NCBI GenBank assembly: GCA_963823675.1
Contig: CAWGMT010000015.1
Coordinates: 310,001-374,000, forward strand
Length of the DNA: 64,000 bases
Direction of reading: 5' to 3'
DNA from: CAWGMT01 sp963823675
GTDB taxonomy: Bacteria; Planctomycetota; Planctomycetia; Isosphaerales; Isosphaeraceae
The notes beneath the pieces are model-generated. The model saw only the letters and a program-made list of their open reading frames with translations. It was not told the DNA's origin and ran no database searches. Shown here piece after piece: positions 18,819 to 28,476 of the stretch (the stretch's first letter is position 1; each line of letters starts with the position of its first letter). A program made the position numbers and the translations under genes.

Positions 18819-21800
18819 ACGCGTCGCCGATCTTGCAGGCGATTACCGTGACTTCCACCAACTCCAGCGTGCTGGTCGGTACGACCGATCAGTTCACGGC
18901 CACAGGGGCGTATTCCGATGGCTCGACGCAAGATCTCACGTCGCAGGTAACGTGGACATCGGGGACGGCTTCGGTGGCGATCATCACGCCCGCGACGGGA
19001 CTGGCCGCTGGCGTAGCCGGGGGCGCATCCGCCATCACCGCGTCACTCAACGGGCTGACATCGGCGCCGTATGTTTTGACGGTGAAGACCCTGAAATCGA
19101 TCGCGGTGACGCCGCAGCAGCCAAGCGTCACACCCACGGCGATTGCCACGCTGGTCGCCATGCGTCCCGAGTCTCAGGTCAACGTGCCCAATAATGCGAA
19201 CGGCTTCTTCCCGGCGCCCGCCGTCAGCGGCCTCCATTCCAGTGGTGCCAATATTGCCGTCTCGTGGTCTGGGCAGCTCAACATCAACCAGGCCGGGACC
19301 TATACGTTTTTCAGCACGAGCGACGACGGAAGCCTTCTTTACGTCGATGGGTCTGTGGTGGTCAACAACGACGGTGTGCATGGCTTCCAGGACGGCACGT
19401 CCGCTGCCATCTTCTTGTCAGCGGGTTACCACAGTTTCCTGGAACTGTACATCCAGGGGATTTACGGCGCCGGGGTCCAGGTCTCTTACGCTGGTCCCGA
19501 CACACCATCCGGCTCTGAGGAGGTCGTCCCGGCCAGCGCATTCCCCCAACAGTTGACGGCCTCCTATTACAACCTGAGTTCTCAGCCCAGCAACGTCGAG
19601 GCCGCCTTCAATCTCTCCCCCGCGACCGTCGCCGTCGGCGGGACACGGCAGCTCACGGCCACGGCAACTTACTCCGACGGCTCAATCCAGAATATCACGG
19701 CACAGGTCGCGTGGGCATCCCCGACAACTTCGGACGCAATCATTACGCCCGCGACAGGCCTGGCGGCCGGCGTGGCTCCCGGCACATCGTTGATCACCGC
19801 GTCCCTCAACGGGCTGACGTCACCGCCATTGGTTCTGACCGTGGCGGCGCCGACCTTGCAGTCGATCGCCGTGTCGGCCGCGAACCCAAGCGTAGTGGCG
19901 GGCTTCAGGGATCGGTTCACGGCCATGGGGACCTATTCCGATGGTTCGACGACCAACCTTACCTCGCAGGTGACGTGGTACTCGGCCATGACCTCGGTGG
20001 CGTCCATCTCCACTGCGGGCGTGGCCACCGGTCTGGCTCAGGGCGCGTCGACCATCACCGCGTCCCTCAACGGGCTGACTTCACCGCCATTGGTTCTGAC
20101 CGTGGCAGCGCCGACGCCGACCTTGACGACAATCGCAGTGACGCCCACCAACCCGTACCTCTGGGCACGCCTTTCGGGCCTGAGGACGGTGCAGTTCACG
20201 GCCATGGGGACGTATTCCGACGGCTCGACGCAGAATATCACTACGCAGGTGACCTGGAACTCCGCAACAACCTCGGTCGCGTATATCCCCCCCTCCGGTC
20301 TGGCCACCGCCTTGTCCCCAGGGACATCTTCCATCACCGCTTCGCTTAACGGGATATCATCGCCAGCAGATGTTCTGACGGTGGACGGGACCGTTCCCTC
20401 CGCCTCTTACCCCCTCCCCGCCTTTGCCACGGCGACGCTATTGCCCAATGGCTTGGTGCTCGTCGCCGGCGGTTATAATGGCTACTATCTATCCAGTGCG
20501 GAGCTGTACAACCCGGCGACCAACACCTGGTCTGTCACCGGCAGCTTGAACACCGCCCGCGCCTATGACACGGCGACGCTGCTGCCCAACGGCCAAGTGC
20601 TCGTCGCCGGCGGTTATAATGGCAGCACCTATCTGTCCACTGCAGAACTGTACAACCCCGCGACCGGCGACTGGACTGCTACCGGCAGCTTGAACACCCC
20701 CCGCTACGAGGCCACGGCCACGCTGTTGCCCAACGGCCTGGTCCTCGTCGCCGGCGGTTATTACAACGCCTATCTGTCCAGTGCGGAGTTGTACAACCCC
20801 GCGACCGGTATCTGGTCTGTCACCGGCAGCTTGAACACCCCCCGCCGCCTGGCCGCGGCAACACTGCTGCCCAACGGCCTGGTGCTCGTCGCCGACGGTG
20901 ATACTAATCCAGGCAATTCCAGTGCAGAACTGTACAACCCGGCGACCGGCGTCTGGTCTGTCACGGGCAGCCTACACTTTGCACGCATCTATGCCACGGC
21001 GACGCTGCTGCCCAACGGTCAGGTGCTCGTCGCCGGCGGTTATAATGGAAGCTATCTGTCCAGTGCGGAGCTGTACAACCCGGCAACCGGTATCTGGTCT
21101 GTCACCGGCAGCTTGAACACTCCCCGCGACGATGCCACGGCAACACTGCTGCCCAACGGCCTAGTGCTCGTCGCCTACGGTTATAATGGAAGCTCTCTGT
21201 CCAGTGCGGAGCTGTACAACCCGGCGACCGGTATCTGGTCTTTCGCCGGCTCGTTGAACCTCCTTCGCGAAGATGCCACGGCGACGCTGCTGCCCAACGG
21301 CACTGTGCTCTCCGCCGGCGGTTATTATAGCTATTCAGGCGTTTTTTACCCTGTTAACGATTCTGAGGTGTATTATTATACGGGTTTGCCGACGTTGCTG
21401 ACGATCGCGGTGACTCCCGCGAGCCCGAATCTCCCGATAGGGTTGACGCAGCAACTGACGGCCACGGGGACGTATTCCGATGGCACGACGCAGAATCTCA
21501 CGTCGCAGGTAACGTGGGCCTCGGCGACATCCTCGGTCGCGACGGTCTCGCCCACCGGTCTGGCAACGGGCGTGGCGCAGGGTACGTCGTTAATCACCGC
21601 GTCGCTTGGCGGCGTGGTAACCACGACAGCCGATTCACTGACGGTGACGGCACCGACCTTGCAGACGATCACAGTTTCGCCCGCGACCCCGATCTTAGCC
21701 ATGGGCTTGACGCAGCAGTTTACGGCCACGGGGACGTATTCCGATGGCACCACGCAGAATCTCACGTCGCAGGTGACGTGGGCCTCGGCGATATCCTCGG

Positions 21801-24800
21801 TCGCGAACATTTCGGTCACGGGCCTGGCGACAGCCGTGGGTGTGGGCACCTCCGCTATCACCGCGTCGTTTGCAGGTGTGACAAACGCGCCACTCCTCCT
21901 GGTGGTGACGGCTGTCGGGAGCCTGACGAACACCTGGGCACCGGCTGGAGCAGGTAACGGGACCGTCGGTTCCACGGCGACGCTGCTGCCCAACGGCCTG
22001 GTTCTTGAGGCCGGCGGTTTTGCCGGCGGTTTTGATGGATCGAACCTTGTGTCCAGTGCGGAGTTATACAACCCGGCGACCGATATCTGGTCTGTCACCG
22101 GCAGCCTAAACACGCCCCGCGCCTATGCCACGGCGACGCTGCTGCCCAACGGTCTGGTGCTCGTCGCCGGCGGTGTTTCTAATGGAAGCGAGCTATCCAG
22201 TGCGGAGTTATACAACCCGGCGACGGGCGCCTGGTCCTACACCGGCAGCTTGAACACCGGCCGCGCCTATGCCACGACGACGCTGCTGCCCAACGGTCAG
22301 GTGCTTGTCGCCGGCGGTTATTATGGAAGCGGCTATTTGGCCAGCGCGGAGCTATACAACCCGGCGACCGGTATCTGGTCCTACACCGGCAACTTGAACA
22401 CGGGCCGCGACGATGCCACGGCGACGCTCTTGCCCAACGGTCAGGTGCTTGTAGCCGGCGGTGAAAATGGAAGCGCCTATTTGGCAAGCGGCTATTTGTC
22501 CAGTGCGGAACTATACAACCCGGCGACCGGTATCTGGTCCTTCACGGGCAGCTTGAACTTTGCCCGCAGTAACGACACGGCGACGCTGCTGCCCAACGGC
22601 CAAGTGCTCGTCGCCGGCGGTTATAATGGAAGCGCTGATCTGCCCACTACGGAGCTGTACAACCCGACGACCGGCGTCTGGTCTGGCACCGGCTACTTGA
22701 ACACTCCCCGCGACCTCGCCACCGCGACGCTGCTGACCAACGGACAGGTGCTCGTCGCCGGCGGTGATTACGATGCCGGCTCTGGTGGCTTCTCTCTGTC
22801 CAGTGCCGAGCTGTACAACCCGGCGACCGGCGTGTGGTCTGTCACCGGCACCTTGAACCAACCCCGAGAGAATGCCACGGCAACGCTGCTGCCCGACGGC
22901 CAGGTGCTCGTCGCCGGCGGTGATAACGTGGCTGTGTCGGGCGTTTCATGGGTGGGCGCTTCAGAGGTGTATGGGAGGAGCTTGCTGTCCCTGGCGGTGA
23001 CTACGGTGGGCCCGCCCACCGTGTGGGCACCGTTTATTTCTTCCACAGGGTTGATTGAGTCCCAAGACGAGGCGCTCAACCCTAGGCAATTCATCGCCAC
23101 GGGGACGTTTTCGGATGGCACGACAGTGGATCTGACTGGTGCGGTCACGTGGCAATCCTCGAACAGCGCGGTAGCAGCTATTCTGCCCCCGGGTGATTAT
23201 CGTATCCCCCCAACTTCGGCAAATAGCTCACCGTCGGGGTGGGTTTTGGGTGTGGCCGCGGGCACATCGTCAATCACTGCGTCGTACGACGGGGTGTCAT
23301 CCACACCGGACGTTTTAACGGTGCAGGGGTCGATCTTGCAGTCGATCACCGTAACGCCCGGAAACGCGATCATCGCTACCGGCTCGACGCAGCAGTTCAC
23401 GGCTACCGGGGTTTTTTCCGATGGCACCACGCAGAATCTGTCGGCGTACGGGCTGCCGTGGATCCCGGGCCCCCAGCTTCCCGAGGCGATGACGTGGACC
23501 TCGGGGACCTCCTCGGTGGCGACGATCTCGTCCACAGGTCTGGCGACTGGGCTGACTACCGGCACATCAACCATTACCCTCGTATACTCCGTAAACGGTA
23601 CGATTTATTCTGTCCCAGCCCTTCTGACGGTTGCGCCGCCGATCTTGCAATCGATCACCGTGACGCCCGCCAACCCGGCCATCGCGCAGGGCTTGACGCA
23701 GCAGTTCACGGCCACCGGGACCTATTCCGATGGCTCGACGCAGGATCTCACGTCGCAGGTGACGTGGGCTTCGGGAACCTCCTCGGTGGTGACGATCTCG
23801 TCCGCGGGCCTGGCGACGGGCGTGGCTGCGGGCACTTCGTCCATCACAGCCTCGCTCAACGGGGTGGCAGCCAACACGGCTGTGACGGTGAAGACCCTTC
23901 AATCCATCTCGGTGGCGCCCGCGAACTCTGGGACCCCGACTGTTACCTTGGGTGGAACGCTGCAGTTCACGGCCACGGGTAGGTGTATCGATGGTTCGAC
24001 AGAGAATCTCACGTCGCAGGTGACGTGGGCCGTGGTGCCACCCGTGGCAGCAGCGGTCGTCTCACCCACGGGTCTGGTGGCAGGTGTGGGACAGGGGACA
24101 TCGACCATCATGGCGTCGCTGAACGGACTGACGGCCACGTCCGTCGTGACGGTGATCACCTTGCAATCGATCACCGTGACGCCCGCGAACTCAGCGATTC
24201 CGACCGTCGCGCTGGGCGGGACGCAGCAGTTCACGGCCACGGGGACGTATTCGGATGGTTCGACGCAGAATCTCACGTCGCAGGTGAGCTGGTCCGTGGT
24301 GCCATCCATCGTGGCGACCATCTCCTCCACGGGCCTGGCCACGGGCCAGTTTGCGAACGCGGCCGTGATCCGGGCGGTATTGGGTGGTGTGGAGGGCGAT
24401 TCGTCTTTGGTCGTGACGGGCCTGTCGCCTGCGGTGGGCAATACCCCCTCGGTCACCACCGACTTTGCCCGCGGCGGTACCGCTTTTGCCCAGGACGTCC
24501 AGCCCGGTTACAGCATAGCGGCCGTGAACGATGGCATTTACGGCAGTGCCAGCAGTTGGATCGGCACCTCCGTGTCGGATTTCGTCGGCATCAGCTTTGG
24601 CACCACGCTCACCACCCTCTGTGGGGTGGCGTGGAGTCGCGACAATACCGGCGTCAATACCGATCGCTCGCTCGGCACCTACACGCTCCAGTACACGACG
24701 GTGGCCAATCCCTCCGCGAGTACACCGGCCTCCGCCTGGACCACGATCGGATCGGTGACCTACACCAGCGCCACCTGGCTGCAACACGTCTACGCGTTCA

Positions 24801-26203
24801 ACCCGGTCCAGGTCACGGGCATCCGGCTCGAGACCCAATCCGCCTCGGCCTCCAATTTGATTGCGATCGATGAGCTCAGTTTGTACGCCCAGTCGCCCGT
24901 TTTCACCGCCAGCGACGGCTCGGTCTACGTCCTGGGCACGAGCGGCAACGACAACATCTATGTCGCCGCCTCCCGGACCACCGCCGGTGCGGTGATTCCG
25001 AACAGTGTGACGGTCACCCTCAACACGACGGGCACCTGGGGCCCCTATGCCACGAACGGCAAACCCGTCACCGTTTTCGGCTATGCCGGCGACGACACCA
25101 TCGCCGTGGACCCGGCCTTTACCGGTCCTACCAACCTCTTCGGCGGCGATGGCAACGACACGCTCACCGGCGGCGGCGGAAATGACTACATCGACGGCGG
25201 TGCCGGAACCAATTATGAAGTTCCGAGCGCCGGGAATGACACGATCGTCAACGCTTCGGGAGTCGTCGTTCATGGCGACCCTGGCAACAATGCCATCTCG
25301 TTCTCCTGGCACCCGGGCGCTGACCCTTCCCGCGACATCCTCGTGGAGTCGATCAACGGCCGTACGTACTCGATGGACTACACCCCCGCCGATAACGCCC
25401 CCAATCTGACGATCGAGGTCGTGGGCGGGTCGGGGAACAACACTCTCGTCATGGGACCGGACCCTGCCGGCAAGTGGAATACGGTGTTCATCGGCGGTCC
25501 CAAGACGAACATCTTGGTCGCCGGCCCGAACAATCCCAGCGCCTTGCTGGTCGGCGGATCAGGCACCAACATTCTCGTCGGCGGCGGCGGCAAAGAAACC
25601 ATCGAAGGCGGCTCCGGCGTCAACACTATCTACGGCGGCACCGGCACCGACACGATTATTGCCGGCACCGGCAAGACCACGATCATCGGCGGCACCGGCC
25701 ACATGACCATCGAGAATTTCACGGCTCTCGACACGCTCACCCCCGGCAAGGGTTCCTACACTGTGGCACCCGGATCTCTGCCGGCCTCCGGCCGCGGGGC
25801 CGGAATCGACGCTTTCGTGGCGATGGTCTACTCCGAGGAGCTCGGCCGTGTAGACGACCCCGCCGGGCTCCAGTACTGGGCTCGCCGGCTGTCGGCGCGG
25901 CTCCGCCCGCTCGCCGTGGTCACGGACATTGCCGACTCTCCCGAACACCTGGCCCGCCTTGCCGCCGGCGCTGTCTCGCACCTGAGTGCCTCGCGTGTCG
26001 ACGACGACGCTCTCGCCGCGGCGCGGCGTGCCCGAGGCCACCTATTCGCCTCAAACTCCATTCCCCGAGGTCCGTTATCCTCCAGGACGCTCTCGCGTCA
26101 GGCGCCTGCGAAAACACGACCGTCGCCACGAGACGCGTTGTCTCAAGCCGCCTCGCGGACGCGCCGGTCGATAGTTCCGATCGACCGGATTCTGGGTGTC
26201 TGA
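16424..26203 (+). CDS. Giant kelch/Big_2 surface protein, second part (PA14, discoidin-like, RTX-like, DUF4214)
   Basis: This is the in-frame continuation after the TAA, open to 26203. The first usable start (TTG, 16436) lies within a repeat and has no ribosome site, so separate translation is unlikely. Seventeen more kelch repeats run to about 18818, then a Big_2 domain, a PA14 domain (about 19190-19545; TYTFFSTSDDGSLLYVDG), three Big_2, seven kelch (20403-21380), two Big_2, seven kelch (21960-22980) and five Big_2 to 24420. A discoidin-like domain follows (24430-24890), then RTX-like turns (24900-25780; GGDGNDTLTGGGGNDYIDGG) that may bind calcium. A DUF4214 domain (about 25790-26000; MVYSEELGRVDDPAGLQYW) and a basic tail end it. 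DUF4214 is found in S-layer-like and other exported bacterial proteins. No base insertions or deletions break the frame, unlike in neighbouring genes. Confidence 0.9.
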   Translation, partial: GVASLNTPRDDATTTLLPNGQVLVAGGYNGSGFLSSAELYNPATGIWSVTGTLNTPRAYATATLLPNGQVLVAGGYNASDYLSSAELYNPATGIWSVTGSLNTPRYDATATLLPNGLVLVAGGYLGGDLTSAELYNPATGVWSTTGSLNFGRYDATATLLPNGQVLVASGYNDLSGYLSSAELYNPATGIWSVTGRLNTPRDLATATLLPNGQVLVAGGYNGLSYLSSAELYNPATGIWSVTGSLNTSRDHATATLLPNGQVLLADGYNGSYLSGAELYNPATGVWSTTGSLNFGHYDATATLLPNGQVLVAGGDNGSGYLSSAELYNPATGQWSFGPRDNAMVTVLPNGLVLVAGGYNGSAYLSSAELYNPATGVWSATGSLNTPRYDATATLLPNGQVLVADGYNYSYLSSAELYNPATGVWSVTGSLNTPRDQATATLLPNGLVLVAGGYNGSYLSSPELYNPATGEWDNGFLSPRDLATATLLASGLVLVAGGYDGSGYLSSAVLYNPATGVWLPTGSLNTPRDLATATLLPSGLVLVAGGNNGYFAQSSAELYNPATGVWSYTGSLNTPRYDATATLLPNGQVLVAGGYNGGLWLSNAELYNPATGVWSATGALNTPRDGDTATLLPNGLVLVAGGNNGYFAQASAELYNPATGVWSYTGSLNTPRYDATATLLPNGLVLVAGGYNGSFWLSNAELYNPATGVWSLTGSLNVPRDLATATLLPNGQVLVTGGFNNSSGQLSSAELYNPATGVWSLTSSLNTARDHATATLLPNGQVLVVGGFNGSSYLSNAELYASPILQAITVTSTNSSVLVGTTDQFTATGAYSDGSTQDLTSQVTWTSGTASVAIITPATGLAAGVAGGASAITASLNGLTSAPYVLTVKTLKSIAVTPQQPSVTPTAIATLVAMRPESQVNVPNNANGFFPAPAVSGLHSSGANIAVSWSGQLNINQAGTYTFFSTSDDGSLLYVDGSVVVNNDGVHGFQDGTSAAIFLSAGYHSFLELYIQGIYGAGVQVSYAGPDTPSGSEEVVPASAFPQQLTASYYNLSSQPSNVEAAFNLSPATVAVGGTRQLTATATYSDGSIQNITAQVAWASPTTSDAIITPATGLAAGVAPGTSLITASLNGLTSPPLVLTVAAPTLQSIAVSAANPSVVAGFRDRFTAMGTYSDGSTTNLTSQVTWYSAMTSVASISTAGVATGLAQGASTITASLNGLTSPPLVLTVAAPTPTLTTIAVTPTNPYLWARLSGLRTVQFTAMGTYSDGSTQNITTQVTWNSATTSVAYIPPSGLATALSPGTSSITASLNGISSPADVLTVDGTVPSASYPLPAFATATLLPNGLVLVAGGYNGYYLSSAELYNPATNTWSVTGSLNTARAYDTATLLPNGQVLVAGGYNGSTYLSTAELYNPATGDWTATGSLNTPRYEATATLLPNGLVLVAGGYYNAYLSSAELYNPATGIWSVTGSLNTPRRLAAATLLPNGLVLVADGDTNPGNSSAELYNPATGVWSVTGSLHFARIYATATLLPNGQVLVAGGYNGSYLSSAELYNPATGIWSVTGSLNTPRDDATATLLPNGLVLVAYGYNGSSLSSAELYNPATGIWSFAGSLNLLREDATATLLPNGTVLSAGGYYSYSGVFYPVNDSEVYYYTGLPTLLTIAVTPASPNLPIGLTQQLTATGTYSDGTTQNLTSQVTWASATSSVATVSPTGLATGVAQGTSLITASLGGVVTTTADSLTVTAPTLQTITVSPATPILAMGLTQQFTATGTYSDGTTQNLTSQVTWASAISSVANISVTGLATAVGVGTSAITASFAGVTNAPLLLVVTAVGSLTNTWAPAGAGNGTVGSTATLLPNGLVLEAGGFAGGFDGSNLVSSAELYNPATDIWSVTGSLNTPRAYATATLLPNGLVLVAGGVSNGSELSSAELYNPATGAWSYTGSLNTGRAYATTTLLPNGQVLVAGGYYGSGYLASAELYNPATGIWSYTGNLNTGRDDATATLLPNGQVLVAGGENGSAYLASGYLSSAELYNPATGIWSFTGSLNFARSNDTATLLPNGQVLVAGGYNGSADLPTTELYNPTTGVWSGTGYLNTPRDLATATLLTNGQVLVAGGDYDAGSGGFSLSSAELYNPATGVWSVTGTLNQPRENATATLLPDGQVLVAGGDNVAVSGVSWVGASEVYGRSLLSLAVTTVGPPTVWAPFISSTGLIESQDEALNPRQFIATGTFSDGTTVDLTGAVTWQSSNSAVAAILPPGDYRIPPTSANSSPSGWVLGVAAGTSSITASYDGVSSTPDVLTVQGSILQSITVTPGNAIIATGSTQQFTATGVFSDGTTQNLSAYGLPWIPGPQLPEAMTWTSGTSSVATISSTGLATGLTTGTSTITLVYSVNGTIYSVPALLTVAPPILQSITVTPANPAIAQGLTQQFTATGTYSDGSTQDLTSQVTWASGTSSVVTISSAGLATGVAAGTSSITASLNGVAANTAVTVKTLQSISVAPANSGTPTVTLGGTLQFTATGRCIDGSTENLTSQVTWAVVPPVAAAVVSPTGLVAGVGQGTSTIMASLNGLTATSVVTVITLQSITVTPANSAIPTVALGGTQQFTATGTYSDGSTQNLTSQVSWSVVPSIVATISSTGLATGQFANAAVIRAVLGGVEGDSSLVVTGLSPAVGNTPSVTTDFARGGTAFAQDVQPGYSIAAVNDGIYGSASSWIGTSVSDFVGISFGTTLTTLCGVAWSRDNTGVNTDRSLGTYTLQYTTVANPSASTPASAWTTIGSVTYTSATWLQHVYAFNPVQVTGIRLETQSASASNLIAIDELSLYAQSPVFTASDGSVYVLGTSGNDNIYVAASRTTAGAVIPNSVTVTLNTTGTWGPYATNGKPVTVFGYAGDDTIAVDPAFTGPTNLFGGDGNDTLTGGGGNDYIDGGAGTNYEVPSAGNDTIVNASGVVVHGDPGNNAISFSWHPGADPSRDILVESINGRTYSMDYTPADNAPNLTIEVVGGSGNNTLVMGPDPAGKWNTVFIGGPKTNILVAGPNNPSALLVGGSGTNILVGGGGKETIEGGSGVNTIYGGTGTDTIIAGTGKTTIIGGTGHMTIENFTALDTLTPGKGSYTVAPGSLPASGRGAGIDAFVAMVYSEELGRVDDPAGLQYWARRLSARLRPLAVVTDIADSPEHLARLAAGAVSHLSASRVDDDALAAARRARGHLFASNSIPRGPLSSRTLSRQAPAKTRPSPRDALSQAASRTRRSIVPIDRILGV
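20403..22980 (+). repeat. Kelch blocks 3 and 4 (7 units each) separated by two Big_2 domains
   Basis: Block 3 runs from about 20403 to 21380 and block 4 from about 21960 to 22980. Each has seven units of 140-146 bases. Two Big_2 domains (about 21390-21910) lie between. Together with blocks 1 and 2 the gene holds about 49 kelch units. Confidence 0.8.
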
Positions 26204-26334
26204 AAGCCTTCACGGAACGATGCACGCAATCTATCGAATCGGTGGGCAAACGTCAAGTCTACTCTGCCTGTCCTAGTTCCTTGTCGGTCCGCAACGGCTC
26301 GGGCATGGGCTTGGGCATGGGCGATTCAACTCCG

Positions 26335-26958
26335 TCAGGGCAGGATGTCGGCCACGGGGATCTCGCCGACCTCGACGCCATCGACCTTCACGGAGAGTAC
26401 ATGGCCGGGCGCGAGGACCTCGTGCGTCTGATATCCGGAGGGATCCGGGTCGGAGTAGACCTCGACCTGGCTATCGATCAGGTTGACGATCCAATACACC
26501 GGTATCCCGGCCTTCCCGTAGATCTCGGCCATTTTCCGGTCTTCATCGAGGCTCGAATCGGAGACCTCGACGACCAAGGCGAGATCGTCCGGCCCCGGGT
26601 GTCGGCCGCCGAAGTCGCGGATCGACCCCCGCGCCACGCTACGGTCGGGCTCCGGCATGCTGGCCAAGCCGGGGATCCGTACCGGCTTGCCCGGCCGGAT
26701 GTACCAGCCGGGCGGCAGGACGAGACGGAGCGCCTCGCCGCACAAATCGTCGGTGATCGCATGGGGCGGGTGTAGCGTCATCTTCTCCACCAGACATCCG
26801 TTGATGAGATGGACCCGGTCGCGCTCGCCGAATATGCCGGCGTCGGCCATCGCCTCGTACTGTTCGACCGTCAGCCGGTAGAGGGGTGAGGGAATCCAGT
26901 CCGGCAGAATCGCCGGTACCGGCGCCGGCATCGGTTGGGGCTTTACGGTCGTGGACAT
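26335..26958 (-). CDS. Uma2-family protein (PD-(D/E)XK nuclease-like fold)
   Basis: A 207-residue protein starting at the ATG at 26958, preceded by GGAGAGGAGTGACC. A longer upstream extension in the same frame lacks a ribosome site and is low-complexity. The pattern fits Uma2 (DUF820): YRLTVEQYEAMADAGIF, RVHLINGCLVEKM, PEPDRSVARG, then LALVVEVSDSSLDEDRKM and YGKAGIPVYWIVNLID. The Asp in PEPD and the Glu in VVEVSD are the expected metal-site residues of the nuclease fold; the usual second catalytic Lys position is occupied in EDRKM. Uma2 proteins are numerous in planctomycetes and cyanobacteria, and their biological role is unsettled. It converges with the giant gene and stands alone. Confidence 0.85.
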   Translation of the reverse strand: MSTTVKPQPMPAPVPAILPDWIPSPLYRLTVEQYEAMADAGIFGERDRVHLINGCLVEKMTLHPPHAITDDLCGEALRLVLPPGWYIRPGKPVRIPGLASMPEPDRSVARGSIRDFGGRHPGPDDLALVVEVSDSSLDEDRKMAEIYGKAGIPVYWIVNLIDSQVEVYSDPDPSGYQTHEVLAPGHVLSVKVDGVEVGEIPVADILP

Positions 26959-28476
26959 GGTCACTCCTCTCCAGAGATCCGGGACCACCCGCCAACACAC
27001 CCATTGACTCACAGACCGGCCGGGGACGTCAACATCTTCCGGCGGCCCGGCTCGGCGGATCCGGGTGAGGAAGAGACTCGATCGGGGGACACCATACCGA
27101 TCCCAGGGCCGCGCTTTCACACTTGGGGATCGGATCGCGGATCTGCCACCGCTGCGCGGTGTCAGGCTTTTTTCGGTTCTCACTCGGTAACTGCGTCTGG
27201 TGGCCACGGCGCTTCGGGCCCTTAGGTGTCCGCCTCCGGATATCGGTGAGTTTTATCTCTCCGCCGATCAGGGAGCCCACTTGGCCGATTCCGACCTCCG
27301 GTGTCGCGGAGATCGGTCCGAGTTCATGAACTTGCCGATGACCGACGCCGAATCGGAGGGCACTCCACCCACTTGAGGTCAGAAGGCCCCGTCGAAGGCG
27401 GCGCGCGTCCAGACGCCTGTCCTTTTCCTTTCCTTTCCTTTCCCGGCTCCGCCACGAAGACCAGGACCCACGGCAAAGACGCATAAGTGCACACAAATCA
27501 TTGACAAAAACCCACTCGTAACCCGTTGGCTCATAAAAGAATAACGCAAACCGCGCAAAAAATCGAACCGGCGGGGGCGGGCGGCGCTTGGCGCGGCTGG
27601 TGCGCCATTAGATCCGGTCGTGCCGCCTTTGACGGCGCAGACCAAGGTCGTGCACCAGGTGGGCGTAGAACGTCCGACCCTCGGGGGCACGGTAACAGTC
27701 TGCTTCATGGCGAACGAGCAATGACCATGGTCGTTTCCTTTCAACTGGCAAGATCAACGACTTCACTGATGCACCGAAACAAAGCCAAGGAAAGTTGCGA
27801 AGACTTTGACGGTGACTCGCTGGTTACGAAATCGGCCGTTTGCCCGGCTCTTGCGGCTGGCGACGGCTGCGAAACGAAGCAAAGGAAAGCTGCGAAGACT
27901 TTGACGACGCCGCGCTTGCTACCAAATCGGCCGCTTGCCCGGCTTTTGCAGTTCGCGACGTCGCCGGCTCCGCCATTAGGCTCAGGACTCACAGATCACC
28001 GTTTCCGCGAAACAAACCCAACGGCAAGCTGGAAACCGATGCACCTCGCCCACTCAGCGCGTGGATTACTCAAGATGAATGGGACGGGCGAAATCGGCGA
28101 AAATGCGCCGAACGAAGCCAATTTCGCTGAAACCATGAGCATCGTGGAAGCACAAGAATCGATTCATGTTACGGCAAATCCCGGCGGTAAGATCCGGCAG
28201 TCGAGCCATGCCAAAATTTCCAGAATTCGTTTGATTTTGAGCCAGCGAACTCATAGGGTAATCGGCGCAGATCAGCAGGAGGGCCGGCTGGTGCTGAATC
28301 AATCGAGGGGGCCATGCAGCAAGGACGCCACGCGACCATCTCCGCTCGGGACAGCACGGCGCGCAAACACGGTGGGTGGCTCCGCGCCCCGTCAACCGGG
28401 AGTTTCCATCGTTTCGCACTTCAAATGCGCGCACCATGGTCTCGCGAAGGGACTGCGCCAAGGGGAGAGTTATTCC
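26959..28476. other. Gene-poor, repeat-rich intergenic stretch
   Basis: About 1.5 kb without a gene I can defend. Open frames here lack ribosome sites and have no family pattern. Visible items: a short TTTCC tandem tract at about 27421-27446, a degenerate direct repeat at 27778-27968, and a possible coding remnant ending at about 27724 (residues VGVERPTLGGTVTVCFMANE then stop) that I cannot assign. The final 200 bases lead into the cytochrome gene. Confidence 0.6.
27778..27968. repeat. Two degenerate direct repeats of about 93 bp
   Basis: Units at about 27778-27870 and 27871-27968 share GCGAAGACTTTGACG, AAATCGGCCG and TTGCCCGGCT in the same order and spacing. They are about 80 percent alike by eye. 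No coding function is apparent. Confidence 0.6.

Noticed and set aside
24191..25312. A 373-codon minus-strand open frame opposite the giant gene's C-terminal part
   Set aside because: Opposes clear Big_2, discoidin-like and RTX-like coding text; no family pattern or start signal.
16436..26203. Independent gene starting at 16436
   Set aside because: The start codon is a TTG in the middle of a kelch unit with no ribosome site, in the same frame as the upstream part.
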